Assembly (NCBI GenBank): GCA_006226775.1
Contig: SBGD01000042.1
Coordinates: 40,434 to 104,433, forward strand
Direction of reading: 5' to 3'
Length of the DNA stretch: 64,000 nucleotides
Origin: Paracoccaceae bacterium
Lineage (GTDB): Bacteria > Pseudomonadota > Alphaproteobacteria > Rhodobacterales > Rhodobacteraceae
Both the position numbers and the translations under genes were made by a program. The notes under the pieces were generated by a model. That model was given only the letters and a program-made list of their open reading frames with translations, did no database searches and was not told the DNA's origin. Below, piece by piece: positions 20,577 to 30,800 of the stretch (position 1 is the first letter of the stretch; every line of letters begins with the position of its first letter).

Positions 20577-21653
20577 TCACGCAGCCTCCCCGGGCACGCG
20601 CCAGTCGTTGGCGTAGACATTCACTCGCTCCGCATCGAAAACCACCCGGTTCATGTCCGCGCTCACCACATCATCTTCGCCCGCTATGATGTTGATCTCA
20701 TGTCCGAAAAACTCGGCCCGCACCAGCTTGTGCCGGCCCACGTCCTCGACCCTGCGCACCGTGACCGGCAGGCCCTCGTCGCGGCTGAGGCGGGCGTATT
20801 CGGGGCGCACACCGATCTCGACCTTGCCCTCGAGCCGGCTGTAGCCGCGCGTCAGCGTCAGTTCCGCGCCCTCGATGCGGGCCGTCCTGCCGCTGATGTC
20901 GGCGGGCAGGACATTCATCCCCGGCGAGCCGATGAAATAGCCCACGAAGGTATGCTCGGGCCGCTGGAACAGCTCTTCCGGCGTGCCGATCTGGACCACG
21001 CGGCCATCGTACATCACCACCACCTTGTCGGCGAAGGTCAGCGCCTCGGTCTGGTCATGGGTGACGTAGATCATCGTATGGCCGAAATCGTGGTGCAGCT
21101 TTTTCAGTTGCGTGCGCAATTCCCACTTCATGTGCGGGTCGATCACCGTCAGAGGCTCATCGAACAAGAGCGCATTGACGTCCTTGCGCACCATGCCGCG
21201 GCCCAGCGAAATCTTCTGCTTGGCATCCGCCGTCAGCCCGCGGGCCTTGCGGTCGAGCATGTGCTCCATGCCGATCATGGCGCCGATTTCCTGAACGCGC
21301 TCAGCCACATAGGCCTCGTCCCTGCCCCGGTTCCTCAAGGGAAAGGCCAGGTTGTCGCGCACGGTCATGGTGTCGTAGACCACCGGAAACTGGAACACCT
21401 GGGCGATATTGCGCTCCGCCGTGGGCGCGTCGGTGACGTCGCGGTCGTTGAACAGGATGCGGCCCTGCGACGGGCGCAACAGCCCCGAGATGATGTTCAA
21501 AAGCGTGGACTTGCCGCAGCCGGAGGACCCCAGCAGCGCATAGGCCTCGCCATCGGCCCAGTCGTGGTTGAGCTCCTTGAGCGCGTAATCGTCCTCGCTG
21601 GCCGGTTTGGGCAGGTAGGAATGCGCGAGGTTGTCGAGCGTGATCTTTGCCAT
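20577..21653 (-). CDS. glpT: Glycerol ABC transporter ATP-binding protein (degenerate signature motif)
   Basis: The 358-residue ATPase has Walker A GSSGCGKS (residues 42-49), Q-loop VFQFP, Walker B LLFDE (162-166) and H-loop His199 in YVTHDQ. The ABC signature, normally LSGGQ, reads LTADAKQ (140-146). The C-terminal about 110 residues form the MalK-like regulatory OB domain (IGVRPEYARLSRDEGLP). The ATG at 21653 has GAGGAGGGG upstream. It probably dimerises with GlpS, the gene 10 bases upstream. The odd signature is discussed with GlpS. Confidence 0.93.
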   Translation of the reverse strand: MAKITLDNLAHSYLPKPASEDDYALKELNHDWADGEAYALLGSSGCGKSTLLNIISGLLRPSQGRILFNDRDVTDAPTAERNIAQVFQFPVVYDTMTVRDNLAFPLRNRGRDEAYVAERVQEIGAMIGMEHMLDRKARGLTADAKQKISLGRGMVRKDVNALLFDEPLTVIDPHMKWELRTQLKKLHHDFGHTMIYVTHDQTEALTFADKVVVMYDGRVVQIGTPEELFQRPEHTFVGYFIGSPGMNVLPADISGRTARIEGAELTLTRGYSRLEGKVEIGVRPEYARLSRDEGLPVTVRRVEDVGRHKLVRAEFFGHEINIIAGEDDVVSADMNRVVFDAERVNVYANDWRVPGEAA

Positions 21654-21663
21654 GGTCCCCTCC

Positions 21664-22752
21664 TCAGGCGGCCAGCGCATAGGCGGCGGGCGCGATCAGC
21701 CCGCCGTCTTCGCCGAAGATGTAGACGTGTCGCGGGTCGAGCCAGACATCCAGCCGCTCGCCCAGGGTCAGGTCGTGAACCCCGTGGATCAAGCCGACCC
21801 AGCGCTCGCCGAGCAGATCGAGGTGCACGAAGGTCTCGGACCCGGTCAGCTCGGTCACCGTGAGCCTGGCGGCGAATTGCATCGCATCGGCGGAATGGCG
21901 GTCGATTTCCAGGTGGTTGGGCCGGAACCCGGCCGTATAGCGCCCGTCGGGCAAGTCCGCGAGCTGGCCCTTGGCCGGGGCGCTCTGGCCTTCGCCGAAT
22001 TTCAACTGGTTGCCCGTCTTGGTGACCTTGAGGAAATTCATCGGCGGGTCCGAGAACACCCGCGCCGTGGTGGCATCGACCGGCTGGCGATAGACCTGCG
22101 GCGTCGGGCCGAACTGGGTGACGCGGCCCTGCCAGAGGGTCGCGGTATTGCCGCCCAGAAGCAGCGCCTCCTCCGGCTCGGTGGTGGCATAGACAAAGAT
22201 CGACCCGGCCTCCTCGAAGATCTTGGGGATCTCGACCCGCATCTCCTCGCGCAGCTTGTAGTCGAGGTTGGCCAGCGGCTCGTCGAGCAGCACCAGCCCT
22301 GCGTTCTTGACCAGCGCGCGCGCCAGCGCACAGCGTTGTTGCTGGCCGCCGGACAGTTCCAGCGGCTTGCGGTCGAGCATCGGGGTCAGCTTCATCAGCG
22401 CGGCGCTTTCGCGCACCCGCCGGTCGACCTCGGCGGCATCGACGCCCATCAGCTTCATCGGCGAGGCGATATTGTCGTAGACGCTCATCGACGGGTAGTT
22501 GATGAACTGCTGGTAGACCATGGCGACCTTGCGGTCCTGCACCCGCATGCCGGTGACATCCTTGCCTTCCCAGAAAATCCGCCCGGTATTGGGCACATCG
22601 AGCCCCGCCATCAGCCGCATCAGCGAGGTCTTGCCCGACGAGGTCGGCCCCAGCAGCACATTCATCGTGCCGTTCTGCAGCGTGAGGTCGGTGGGGTGGA
22701 TATGCACCTGCCCCTCGACCTGTTTCGACACGCCCTTCAATTCCAGCGTCAT
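21664..22752 (-). CDS. glpS: Glycerol ABC transporter ATP-binding protein (H-loop His replaced)
   Basis: The 362-residue ATPase has Walker A GPTSSGKT (35-42), Q-loop VYQQFIN, canonical signature LSGGQ (133-137) and Walker B LVLLDE (153-158). The switch His is missing: the H-loop reads VYATTEPEEAL with Thr191 where His is expected. The C-terminal MalK-like domain includes AGFRPNHLEIDRHSADA. In a GlpS-GlpT dimer the site built from GlpS Walker motifs and the GlpT signature would be defective twice over, while the other site is canonical. It lies 14 bases after glpD. Confidence 0.93.
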   Translation of the reverse strand: MTLELKGVSKQVEGQVHIHPTDLTLQNGTMNVLLGPTSSGKTSLMRLMAGLDVPNTGRIFWEGKDVTGMRVQDRKVAMVYQQFINYPSMSVYDNIASPMKLMGVDAAEVDRRVRESAALMKLTPMLDRKPLELSGGQQQRCALARALVKNAGLVLLDEPLANLDYKLREEMRVEIPKIFEEAGSIFVYATTEPEEALLLGGNTATLWQGRVTQFGPTPQVYRQPVDATTARVFSDPPMNFLKVTKTGNQLKFGEGQSAPAKGQLADLPDGRYTAGFRPNHLEIDRHSADAMQFAARLTVTELTGSETFVHLDLLGERWVGLIHGVHDLTLGERLDVWLDPRHVYIFGEDGGLIAPAAYALAA

Positions 22753-22766
22753 CGCGCCTTTCCTCC

Positions 22767-24365
22767 CTATTCCGCCGCGGCGGTGCCGGACCGGCGGTGT
22801 GCCGCCATCCAGACGTTCAGTTCCTCGATCTGCGCCTCGCTCAGCCGCAGGCCGAGCTTGCTGCGCCGCCAGACCACATCTTCGGCGGTTCGGGCGTATT
22901 CATGGGTCATCAGCCAGGCGACCTCGCGTTCGCTCAGCGTGGCGCCGAAATCACGGCCAAGGTCCGCGGCGGTCTGCGCATCGCCGAGGACCTCCGGCGC
23001 ATCGGTGCCATAGGCGCGGATCAGCCGCCGGGCATGGACCTCGTCCAGAAAGCCGAAGCGGGTCTTCAGATCGGCCACCAGGGCCTCGAACCCGTCCACC
23101 GGGAAATCGCCGCCCGGCATGGGCACGCCCGCGGTCCAGGGGCCCTTGGCGACCTCGAGATGCGCGCCGACCCGTTCCAGCGCGCTTTCGGCCAGCCGCC
23201 GGTAGGTGGTGATCTTGCCGCCAAAGACGTTGAGCACCGGCGCGCCCCCCTCGGCATCGACCTTCAGGGTGTAGTCCCGCGTCGCCGCGGTGGCGCTGGA
23301 GGCGCCGTCGTCATAGAGCGGGCGGACGCCGGAATAGGTCCAGACGATGTCGTCCTCGCTGATCTGGCTGGCGAAATACTGGTTGGCGAAATCGATCAGG
23401 TAGCGCCGTTCCTCGGGCGTGCATTCGGGTTTCTGCGCCGGATCGGCATGGTCGGCATCGGTGGTGCCGATCAGGGTGAAGTCGTTTTCGTAGGGAATGG
23501 CAAAGATGATCCGCCCGTCGGTGCCCTGGAAGAAATAGCACTTGTCGTGGTCATAGAGCCGGCGGGTCACGATATGGCTGCCGCGCACCAGTCGCACGCC
23601 TTCGCGGGATTGGATGTGTACCTTGGACTTGATGATCTCGCCGACCCAGGGACCGCCTGCATTGATCAGCATCCGGGCAAGATGCGTCTCGGTTGTACCA
23701 TTTTCGCTATCTTGCGTTTCGACGCGCCAGAGATCGCCCTCGCGGCAGGCCGAAACCACCTTCGTCCGGGTCAGGATGCGGGCGCCGCGGGCCTCGGCAT
23801 CGCGGGCATTGAGCACCACGAGACGCGAATCCTCGACCCAGCAATCGGAATATTCATAGGCCTTATCGAACCGCGCCTGCAGCGGCGCGCCTTCGCGGGT
23901 GCCGGGCAGCGAAAGGGTGGTGGTGCCGGGCAGGATCTTCCGCCCGCCCAGGGTGTCATACATGAACAGCCCCAGCCGGATCAGCCAGGCCGGGCGGCGC
24001 CCCTTCATCCAGGGCATGAACAGGCCCAGCAGCTTGGAGGTCGGCGTATCGGATTCGAACCGCATATCCCTATGATACGGCAGGACAAAACGCATCGGCC
24101 AGCTGATGTGCGGCATCGCGCGCAACAGCGTCTCGCGCTCGATCAGCGCCTCGCGCACCAGCCGGAACTCGAAATACTCGAGGTAGCGCAAACCGCCGTG
24201 AAACAGCTTGGTCGAGGCGGAGGAGGTGGCAGAGGCAAGGTCGTCCATCTCGGCCAGCGTGACGCTGAGCCCGCGCCCGGCCGCATCGCGCGCAATGCCG
24301 CAGCCATTGATGCCGCCACCGATGATGAACAGGTCCGTCGCCCTGGTTTCGTCGCGATGTGCCAC
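22767..24365 (-). CDS. glpD: Aerobic glycerol-3-phosphate dehydrogenase
   Basis: The 532-residue FAD flavoprotein oxidises glycerol-3-phosphate to dihydroxyacetone phosphate at the inner membrane, passing electrons to quinone. The FAD-binding motif is DLFIIGGGINGCGIARDAAG. Other family segments are ATSSASTKLFHGGLRYLE, LINAGGPWVGEI and YSGVRPLYDDG. A GTG start at 24365 is chosen because GGAGAGGGGG sits just upstream; an ATG seven codons earlier overlaps that site. It is the first gene of the glp operon and diverges from glpR. Confidence 0.95.
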   Translation of the reverse strand: MAHRDETRATDLFIIGGGINGCGIARDAAGRGLSVTLAEMDDLASATSSASTKLFHGGLRYLEYFEFRLVREALIERETLLRAMPHISWPMRFVLPYHRDMRFESDTPTSKLLGLFMPWMKGRRPAWLIRLGLFMYDTLGGRKILPGTTTLSLPGTREGAPLQARFDKAYEYSDCWVEDSRLVVLNARDAEARGARILTRTKVVSACREGDLWRVETQDSENGTTETHLARMLINAGGPWVGEIIKSKVHIQSREGVRLVRGSHIVTRRLYDHDKCYFFQGTDGRIIFAIPYENDFTLIGTTDADHADPAQKPECTPEERRYLIDFANQYFASQISEDDIVWTYSGVRPLYDDGASSATAATRDYTLKVDAEGGAPVLNVFGGKITTYRRLAESALERVGAHLEVAKGPWTAGVPMPGGDFPVDGFEALVADLKTRFGFLDEVHARRLIRAYGTDAPEVLGDAQTAADLGRDFGATLSEREVAWLMTHEYARTAEDVVWRRSKLGLRLSEAQIEELNVWMAAHRRSGTAAAE

Positions 24366-24428
24366 GCGATTCCCCCCTCTCCGCATGTCTGGGCTCACCA
24401 TGGCAAGGTCATGCGCGCTTCGCAACCA

Positions 24429-24450
24429 TTTCGTTTTCGTTTTGGTTCGG
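24429..24450. promoter_or_regulatory. Likely GlpR operator between glpD and glpR
   Basis: TTTCGTTTTCGTTTTGGTTC contains direct TTTCG repeats in the divergent promoter region. DeoR-family regulators, including GlpR proteins, bind repeats of this kind. The match to a GlpR operator is inference from position and pattern. Confidence 0.55.
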
Positions 24451-24628
24451 AATCGGGCAACACCCTGCCCCGCAAGGAAAGTTTTTCCCCGTTCAGGCCG
24501 GATACCCCGGGAGCGCCGCCCTGCCGCGGGCCGGTCCTCGGTTGTCAGCAGGGCGGGATCGGCGCTACCATGGGCGGATGATGCCGAAGCGGCGCGCGCC
24601 CGGGACCGATCGAAGGAAAACGAACATC

Positions 24629-25393
24629 ATGTCGCAGAACTTCCGGCATTCGGAGATCCTCGAAATCGCCCGCCGCGAGGGCAAGGTCACGGTGGACGGG
24701 CTGGCCGAGCATTTCGGCGTCACCCTGCAGACCATCCGCCGGGATCTGTCGGACCTGGCCGATGCCGGCCATCTCGAACGGGTGCATGGCGGCGCGGTCA
24801 TGCCCTCTGGTACCACGAATATCGGCTACGAGGAACGCCGCGGTCTCAACCCCGAGGCGAAATCGGCCATTGCCCGCACCTGCGCCGCCCGCATTCCCGA
24901 CGACATCTCGCTGTTTCTCAACATCGGCACCTCGACCGAGGCGGTGGCGCGCGAGATCCTGCATCACAGCAAGCTGATGGTGGTCACCAACAACATGAAC
25001 GTGGCCAATATCCTTGTCGCCAACCCGCGGTGCGACGTGATCGTCACCGGCGGTCACCTGCGCCGCGCCGATGGCGGGCTGGTGGGCAACCTGGCGGTCG
25101 ACACCATCAGCCAGTTCAAGTTCGACCTGGCGGTCGTCGGCTGTTCGGCGCTGGATGCGGACGGCGACATGATGGATTTCGACTTCCAGGAGGTCAACGT
25201 GAGCCGCACCATCCTGCGCCAGTCGCGCAAGACCTTCCTGGTGGCCGATCACACCAAGTTCAGCCGCACCGCCCCGGCGCGCATCGCCTCGCTGGCCGAT
25301 GTGGATGCGTTTTTCACCGACCGGCCCCTGTCGCCGGACCTCGACGCGCTCTGCCGGGGCTGGGACACCGAGGTGGTCGTCTGCGGGGCGTGA
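24629..25393 (+). CDS. glpR: Glycerol-3-phosphate regulon repressor (DeoR family)
   Basis: The 254-residue regulator has a DeoR helix-turn-helix (SEILEIARREGKVTVDGLAEHFGVTLQTIRRDL, within residues 6-40) and a C-terminal phosphosugar-sensing domain (LFLNIGTSTEAVAREI, DVIVTGGHLRRADGGLVG, FLVADHTKFSRTAP). The ATG at 24629 gives the usual length; AAGGAA lies about 10 bases upstream. It diverges from glpD and very likely represses the glp operon, with glycerol-3-phosphate as the expected inducer. Confidence 0.92.
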   Translation: MSQNFRHSEILEIARREGKVTVDGLAEHFGVTLQTIRRDLSDLADAGHLERVHGGAVMPSGTTNIGYEERRGLNPEAKSAIARTCAARIPDDISLFLNIGTSTEAVAREILHHSKLMVVTNNMNVANILVANPRCDVIVTGGHLRRADGGLVGNLAVDTISQFKFDLAVVGCSALDADGDMMDFDFQEVNVSRTILRQSRKTFLVADHTKFSRTAPARIASLADVDAFFTDRPLSPDLDALCRGWDTEVVVCGA

Positions 25394-25400
25394 GGATCGC

Positions 25401-25688
25401 TCAGCGTTCCGCGAGGTAATCGCCCGAGACGAAGCCGCTGACGCCCGGAGCCGCGGCAAGCGAGACCCGGCACCATTGCTGGCCCAGTTCGGTCACGCAA
25501 TCGCGGCGCGTCAGCGCGGTGCCATCGGGCAGGCCGAGCACCACGCGGTATTCCAGCCCGGGACCGGAGCGCAGTTTCAAAAGCTCATCCGGCCCGGCGC
25601 CGGAGACCACCGCGCGCCCTCCGGGCGCGGCGCTGCAGGCGGCGACCAGCAATAGCGGAAAAAGGACGGGAAATCTGGCTCGGGTCAT
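25401..25688 (-). CDS. SH3-domain lipoprotein
   Basis: The 95-residue protein starts with a lipoprotein signal peptide ending in the lipobox LVAAC, so it is probably anchored in the outer or inner membrane facing the periplasm. The rest is one bacterial SH3 domain (LLKLRSGPGLEYRVVLGLPDGTAL, CVTELGQQWCRVSL, GVSGFVSGDYL). Such domains bind cell-wall peptides or partner proteins. It is convergent with glpR with 7 bases between the stop codons and has no evident functional tie to it. Confidence 0.85.
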   Translation of the reverse strand: MTRARFPVLFPLLLVAACSAAPGGRAVVSGAGPDELLKLRSGPGLEYRVVLGLPDGTALTRRDCVTELGQQWCRVSLAAAPGVSGFVSGDYLAER

Positions 25689-25950
25689 GGGGGGCCTCGG
25701 TGGTCTGTTGTCTCTGGCCTGCGGTCGCGCGCAGGATGGCGCGGGGATCGGGCATGCACGTCCGCCCCGCGCCGCCAATTGACCCCAGCGGCAGGGGGCT
25801 GGCAAGGGGGCGTTTTTGGCTGGCGGCCGCCCCGGGGCCAGGGAGGACCGCCTGCGCGTCTTGATCAGAGCGTGGCATTGCGGCTTCGACCGTCCCGGGG
25901 GCGCTGCCCGTCGTCCATTGGGCTTGAACCAATGGCGCCCAAACGGACGA

Positions 25951-26023
25951 CCCCCGGGATATTTCTGAACCGAAGAAGTTCAGGACCGTCCAGGGCTTCT
26001 CTGGTTCGGAAATATCCCGGGGG
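25951..26023. repeat. 21-bp inverted repeat with one mismatch
   Basis: CCCCCGGGATATTTCTGAAC at 25951 pairs with the complement at 26003-26023 (one mismatch), around a 31-base loop whose GAAG and CTTC can extend the stem. It lies in the otherwise empty 463-base gap 25689-26151, in which no other feature was seen. It could be a bidirectional transcription terminator or the trace of a small mobile element. Confidence 0.75.
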
Positions 26024-26151
26024 TGAGGCCGCAGGCCGAGGGGGCAGCGCCCCCTTCCTTGCGCGTGTGACGCGACGGGACGCCTGCGTTTTGCGGATTG
26101 TGCAATTTGACAATCGGAGTATGAGTGTCAAACCGGATTCGCAGGAACCCC

Positions 26152-26754
26152 ATGAGTGACACCGAAACAGCCCTTCTGGACGCCGCCCTGCGCGTCTTTT
26201 CGCGCTATGGCGTGAAGCGCACCAGCATGAGCGATCTCTGCCAGGAGGCCGGGGTGTCGAGGCAGACCTTCTACAACACCTTTCGCAACAAGGACGACAT
26301 CCTGCGCGCGCTGATCCGGAGATATGCCGAAAATGCGCTCGACGAGATTGCCGCGGGCAGCGCGGCGGCGCCGGACCTGGGGGCCAGGCTCGATCTGGTG
26401 TTCGACCGGATGGTGGTGGCGGGTTTCGATTTTGTCGCCTCGATGCCCAATGCCGAGGACTTCGTCGACGGTGTCCATGCCGGCACCCGCGACGAGATGG
26501 ACCAGGCCGGCGCGCGCTTTCGTGCCGTCATCGCCGAGATGCTCGGCCCGCATCAGGCCGCGCTGTCGCAGCACGGACTCACGGCGCGGGATCTGGCCGA
26601 TTGCGTCCAGCGCGCGGCCAAGGCGGCGGGCCGTCATGCGCGCGACCGCGATCACCTTTTGACCCAGCTTGCCACCCTGCGGCAGCTTTGCGTCACCGCC
26701 GCCACCGCGGACGCATCCCCCGAAACCGACCCGGCGCCGGGCCGGACCAGATAG
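26152..26754 (+). CDS. TetR family transcriptional regulator
   Basis: The 200-residue regulator has an N-terminal TetR helix-turn-helix (LLDAALRVFSRYGVKRTSMSDLCQEAGVSRQTFYNTFRNKDDIL region, residues 7-50) and a divergent helical ligand domain. The ATG at 26152 follows AGGAA by 7 bases; a GTG nine codons earlier is possible. It lies 13 bases before the RND adaptor gene on the same strand, so it probably regulates the efflux operon from inside it. Confidence 0.88.
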   Translation: MSDTETALLDAALRVFSRYGVKRTSMSDLCQEAGVSRQTFYNTFRNKDDILRALIRRYAENALDEIAAGSAAAPDLGARLDLVFDRMVVAGFDFVASMPNAEDFVDGVHAGTRDEMDQAGARFRAVIAEMLGPHQAALSQHGLTARDLADCVQRAAKAAGRHARDRDHLLTQLATLRQLCVTAATADASPETDPAPGRTR

Positions 26755-26767
26755 AAGGACATCACCG

Positions 26768-27859
26768 ATGGTCGACATCAATCGCGGCGCCGCGCGCGCC
26801 GGAGCACGGGGTCTCGGGCCCGCGATCGCGGCCCTTGCGCTTGGCGCGGCGCTCCTGCTCGGGCTGTCGGGCACCGCGGCAATGGCCGAGCCGCCGGTGG
26901 TCAAGCTGGCGACCGTCACCTCGCGGGCCGCCGAGGTGAACCGGGTGTTCTTCGGCAAGGTGGTCGCGCGCGAAACCCTCGACTTCGCGTTCCAGGTCAG
27001 CGGCCAGGTGGTGGAGTTCCCGGTGGAAGAGGGATCCTCGGTTCCGCGCGGCGCGCTGGTGGCGCAGATGGACCTCGAGCCTTTCGAGCTGGCGCTGCAG
27101 GAGGCGCAGGCGCGGGCCGACCAGGCCCGGCGCACGCTCGAGCGCTACAAGAAGCTGGTCGGCGCTTCGGTCGCCGAATCCAACCTCGAGGATGCCCAGA
27201 CCCAGGTCGAGCTGGCCGAGATCGCCCTGCGCAATGCCCGCCGCGCGCTGGACAATGCCACGCTGCATGCGCCCTTCGACGCGGTGGTGGCGGCGCGGCT
27301 GATGCCGAACTTCTCGACCGTCGCGGCGGGCACGCCGGTGGTCCGGCTGCATGACATGTCCGATCTGCGGATCGAGATCGACGTGCCCGAGATCCTGTTC
27401 CAGCGCGCCGGCCGCGACCCCGAACTCACGCTGATCGCCGAGTTTCCCGCCGCCGCGGGACGCTATCCGCTGGAGATCCGCGAGTTCCAGGCCGAGACCG
27501 CCGAGATCGGCCAGACCTATCGCATCACCCTCGGGATGCCCCGGCCCGGGGACCTGACTGTCCTGCCCGGATCCTCCGCCAAGGTCTCGGCGACGATGCG
27601 CACCGGTGGCGAGAGCATCGAGATCCCGACCTCGGCGGTGGTGATCGGCAATGACCGCGCCACCCATGTCATGGTCTTCACCCCCACCGGCGCGCGCGAG
27701 GGCACGGTCAGCGCCACGCCGGTCATGATCGAGCCCACCGACACCGGCAGCGTCCGGGTGACCGAGGGCCTGAGCGACGGCCAGGAGATCGTGGCGATCG
27801 GCGCCGGCCAGCTTCAGGACGGTGCCACCGTCCGCCGCTTTACCGGCTTCGGGGACTAG
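26768..27859 (+). CDS. RND efflux periplasmic adaptor (HlyD/AcrA family)
   Basis: The 363-residue protein has an N-terminal export signal (IAALALGAALLLGLSGTAAMA). After it come the barrel-sandwich lipoyl half (FAFQVSGQVVEFPVEEGSSVPRG...), a short coiled-coil hairpin (residues about 95-165, EAQARADQARRTLERYKKLV) and the beta-barrel. It bridges the inner-membrane pump and an outer-membrane channel. No TolC-type gene is next to it, so a channel encoded elsewhere is presumably used. It is followed 3 bases later by the RND pump gene. Confidence 0.92.
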   Translation: MVDINRGAARAGARGLGPAIAALALGAALLLGLSGTAAMAEPPVVKLATVTSRAAEVNRVFFGKVVARETLDFAFQVSGQVVEFPVEEGSSVPRGALVAQMDLEPFELALQEAQARADQARRTLERYKKLVGASVAESNLEDAQTQVELAEIALRNARRALDNATLHAPFDAVVAARLMPNFSTVAAGTPVVRLHDMSDLRIEIDVPEILFQRAGRDPELTLIAEFPAAAGRYPLEIREFQAETAEIGQTYRITLGMPRPGDLTVLPGSSAKVSATMRTGGESIEIPTSAVVIGNDRATHVMVFTPTGAREGTVSATPVMIEPTDTGSVRVTEGLSDGQEIVAIGAGQLQDGATVRRFTGFGD

Positions 27860-27862
27860 ACC

Positions 27863-30800
27863 ATGGATATCGCGCGTTTCTCGATCAACCGCCCGATCTA
27901 TACCTGGATCGTCATGCTGGTCTGCCTGCTGGGCGGCATCTGGGGCTTTGCCACCCTGGGCCGGCTCGAGGATCCGGCGTTCACCATCAAGACCGCGGTG
28001 GTGGTCACCGAATACCCCGGTGCCTCGGCCGAGGAGGTCGCCCTGGAGGTCACCGAGCCGCTGGAATCGCAAATCCAGAAGATGGGCGAGGTCAAGGACA
28101 TCCTGTCGATGAACCAGCCCGGCCTGTCGTGGATCACCGTCAACATGCAGGACGAGTTCGACGGCTCGGAACTGCCGCAGATCTGGACCAAGCTGCGCAA
28201 CCGCGTGGGCGAGGCCCGCCTGCCCCCGGGCGCCGCGGCGCCCTTTGTCAATGACGGTTTCGGCGATGTCTACGGGCTGTATTACGCGGTGACCGCGCCG
28301 GGCTATTCCGATGCCGAGGTCAACGACCTGTCGAGCTATCTGCGGCGCGAGATCCTGACGGTCGAGGGCGTCTCCGACGTGGCGCTGGACGGGGTGCCCG
28401 ACGAGGTGATCTATGTCGAGCCGGACCTGGCGCTCAGCACCACCCTGGGCATTCCCCCCGCCGCCATGCAGGCCGCCATCTCCGGTGCCAACGAGGTGGT
28501 CGACAGCGGCGCGCTGGAAGACAGCGAGGGCCGCACGCTGGTGCAGCGTCCCGAGGGCTCGGACAGCGTCTCCGAGATCGCGGCGTTGTCGGTCGGGGTC
28601 GGCGGGCGGATCATCAACATGATCGACTTCGCCGATATCCACCGCGGGCGCGACGCGACGCCGGACCTGATCGTGCGCCACAATGGCACCGAGGCCTTCA
28701 CCCTGGGCGTCGCGGGCCTGGCCAAGGAGAATATCGTCGAGGTCGGCAAGCGGGTCGATGCCAAGCTTGCCGCGCTGCGCGCCGACCTGCCGCTGGGCAT
28801 CTCGATCGACGCGGTCTATCGCCAGCACCGGGTGGTCGAGGAGGCCTCGAACGCCTTTCTGGTCAACTTGGCGATGTCGGTCACCATCGTGGTCGCCGTC
28901 CTGGCGGTCTTCATGGGCTGGCGGGCGGCCATGGTGGTGGGCACGACGCTGCTCTTGACCGTGGTCGGCACGCTGTTCTTCATGGCGCTGGGCTCGATCG
29001 AGATGGAGCGCATCTCGCTCGGCGCGCTGATCATTGCCATGGGGATGCTGGTCGACAATGCCATCGTGGTGGCCGAGGGGATGCAGATCGCCATGCACCA
29101 CGGCAAGACCTCGCGCGAGGCGGCCTCGGAGGCCGCCGCCAAGACCCAGGTGCCGCTGCTGGGGGCGACGGTGATCGGCATCATGGCCTTTGCCGGGATC
29201 GGGCTCAGCCCCGATGCCACCGGCGAATTCCTGTTCTCGCTCTTCGCGGTGATCGCGATTTCGCTGCTGCTGTCGTGGCTGCTGGCGATCACCGCGACGC
29301 CGCTGCTGGGGCATTACTTCTTCAAGCGGCGCGACGATGGCGCCGACGACGGCTATGACGGCGCGATCTTCCGCGGCTATGCCGCCGTGCTGCGCGCCTC
29401 GCTGAAGCTGCGCTGGCTGGTGATCGCGGCGCTGATCGGCGGCACCGCGGTCTGTTACGTGCTGTTCGGCCAGGTCAAGCAGCAGTTCTTTCCCGACAGC
29501 AACACGCCGCTCTACTTCGTGCATTACAAGCTGCCGCAGGGCTCGGCGATCCACCAGACATCCGCCGATCTGGCGGTACTCGAGGACTGGCTGGGCGCGC
29601 GCGACAACGTCGAGACGGTGACCGCCTTTGCCGGCCAGGGCGCGGCGCGCTTCATGCTGACCTACCAGGCCGAGGATCCCAACCCGAGCTATGGCCACCT
29701 GATCGTCCGCGTCACCTCGCTCGGCGTGATCGAGGCGGAGATGGACGCGCTCGAGGCCTTTGCCGATGCAGCACTGCCGCAGGGCGAGTTCCGGGTCAAG
29801 CGGCTGGCCTTCGGCCCCGGCGGCGGTGCCCCGGTCGAGGTGCGGTTTTCCGGCCGCGACCCGGATGTGCTGCGCGATCTGGCCGACGAAGCCATCGCGC
29901 GGATGCGTGCGGCGTCGGACAATGTCATCGCCCCGCGCCACGACTGGCGCGAGCGCGAGCTGGTGCTGCGCCCGGTCTATGCCGAGGACCGCGCCCAGGA
30001 TGCCGGCATCTCGCGCGCGCAGATCGCCATGACGCTGAAATTCGCCACCGAGGGCATCAACGGCGGCACCTTCCGCGAGCGCGACCGCCAGATCCCCATC
30101 GTGCTGCGCGCGCCGCAGACCGGCGAACTGGCGCTGACCGATCACGTCATCTATTCCGAGAGCGGCCGGGGCCTCGTGCCGCTGGAACAGGTGATCGACG
30201 GTTTCGTCTTCGAGCCGCAGGACACGCTGGTTCACCGCCGCGGCCGGGCCGAGGTGATCACCGTGGGCGCCGACATCCCGCGCGGCATGACCGCGCCCGA
30301 GGTGCTGGCCGAGGTCCGCGCCACCATCGAGGCGATGGACCTGCCGCCGGGCTATCACATGGAATGGGGCGGCGAGCTGGAAAGCTCGACCGAGGCGCAG
30401 GCCTCGCTGGGCGGGCAACTGCCGCTGAGCCTGATCGTCATGGTGCTGATCTCGGTGCTGCTGTTCAACGCCCTGCGCCAGCCGATCATCATCTGGCTCC
30501 TGGTGCCGATGGCGGTCAATGGCGTCGCGCTGGCGCTGCTGGGCGCGGGCCTGCCCTTCACCTTCACCGCGCTGCTGGGGCTCTTGTCGCTGTCGGGGAT
30601 GCTGATCAAGAACGGCATCGTGCTGGTCGAGGAGATCGACCTGACCCGCGAGGCCCGGCCCGACATGGCGCTGGCCGATGCCATCGTGCTGGCCTCCACC
30701 TCGCGCTTGCGGCCGGTGTTTCTTGCGGCGGCGACGACGATCCTCGGCATGCTGCCCTTGCTGACCGACGCCTTCTTCCAGTCGATGGCGGCGACGATCA

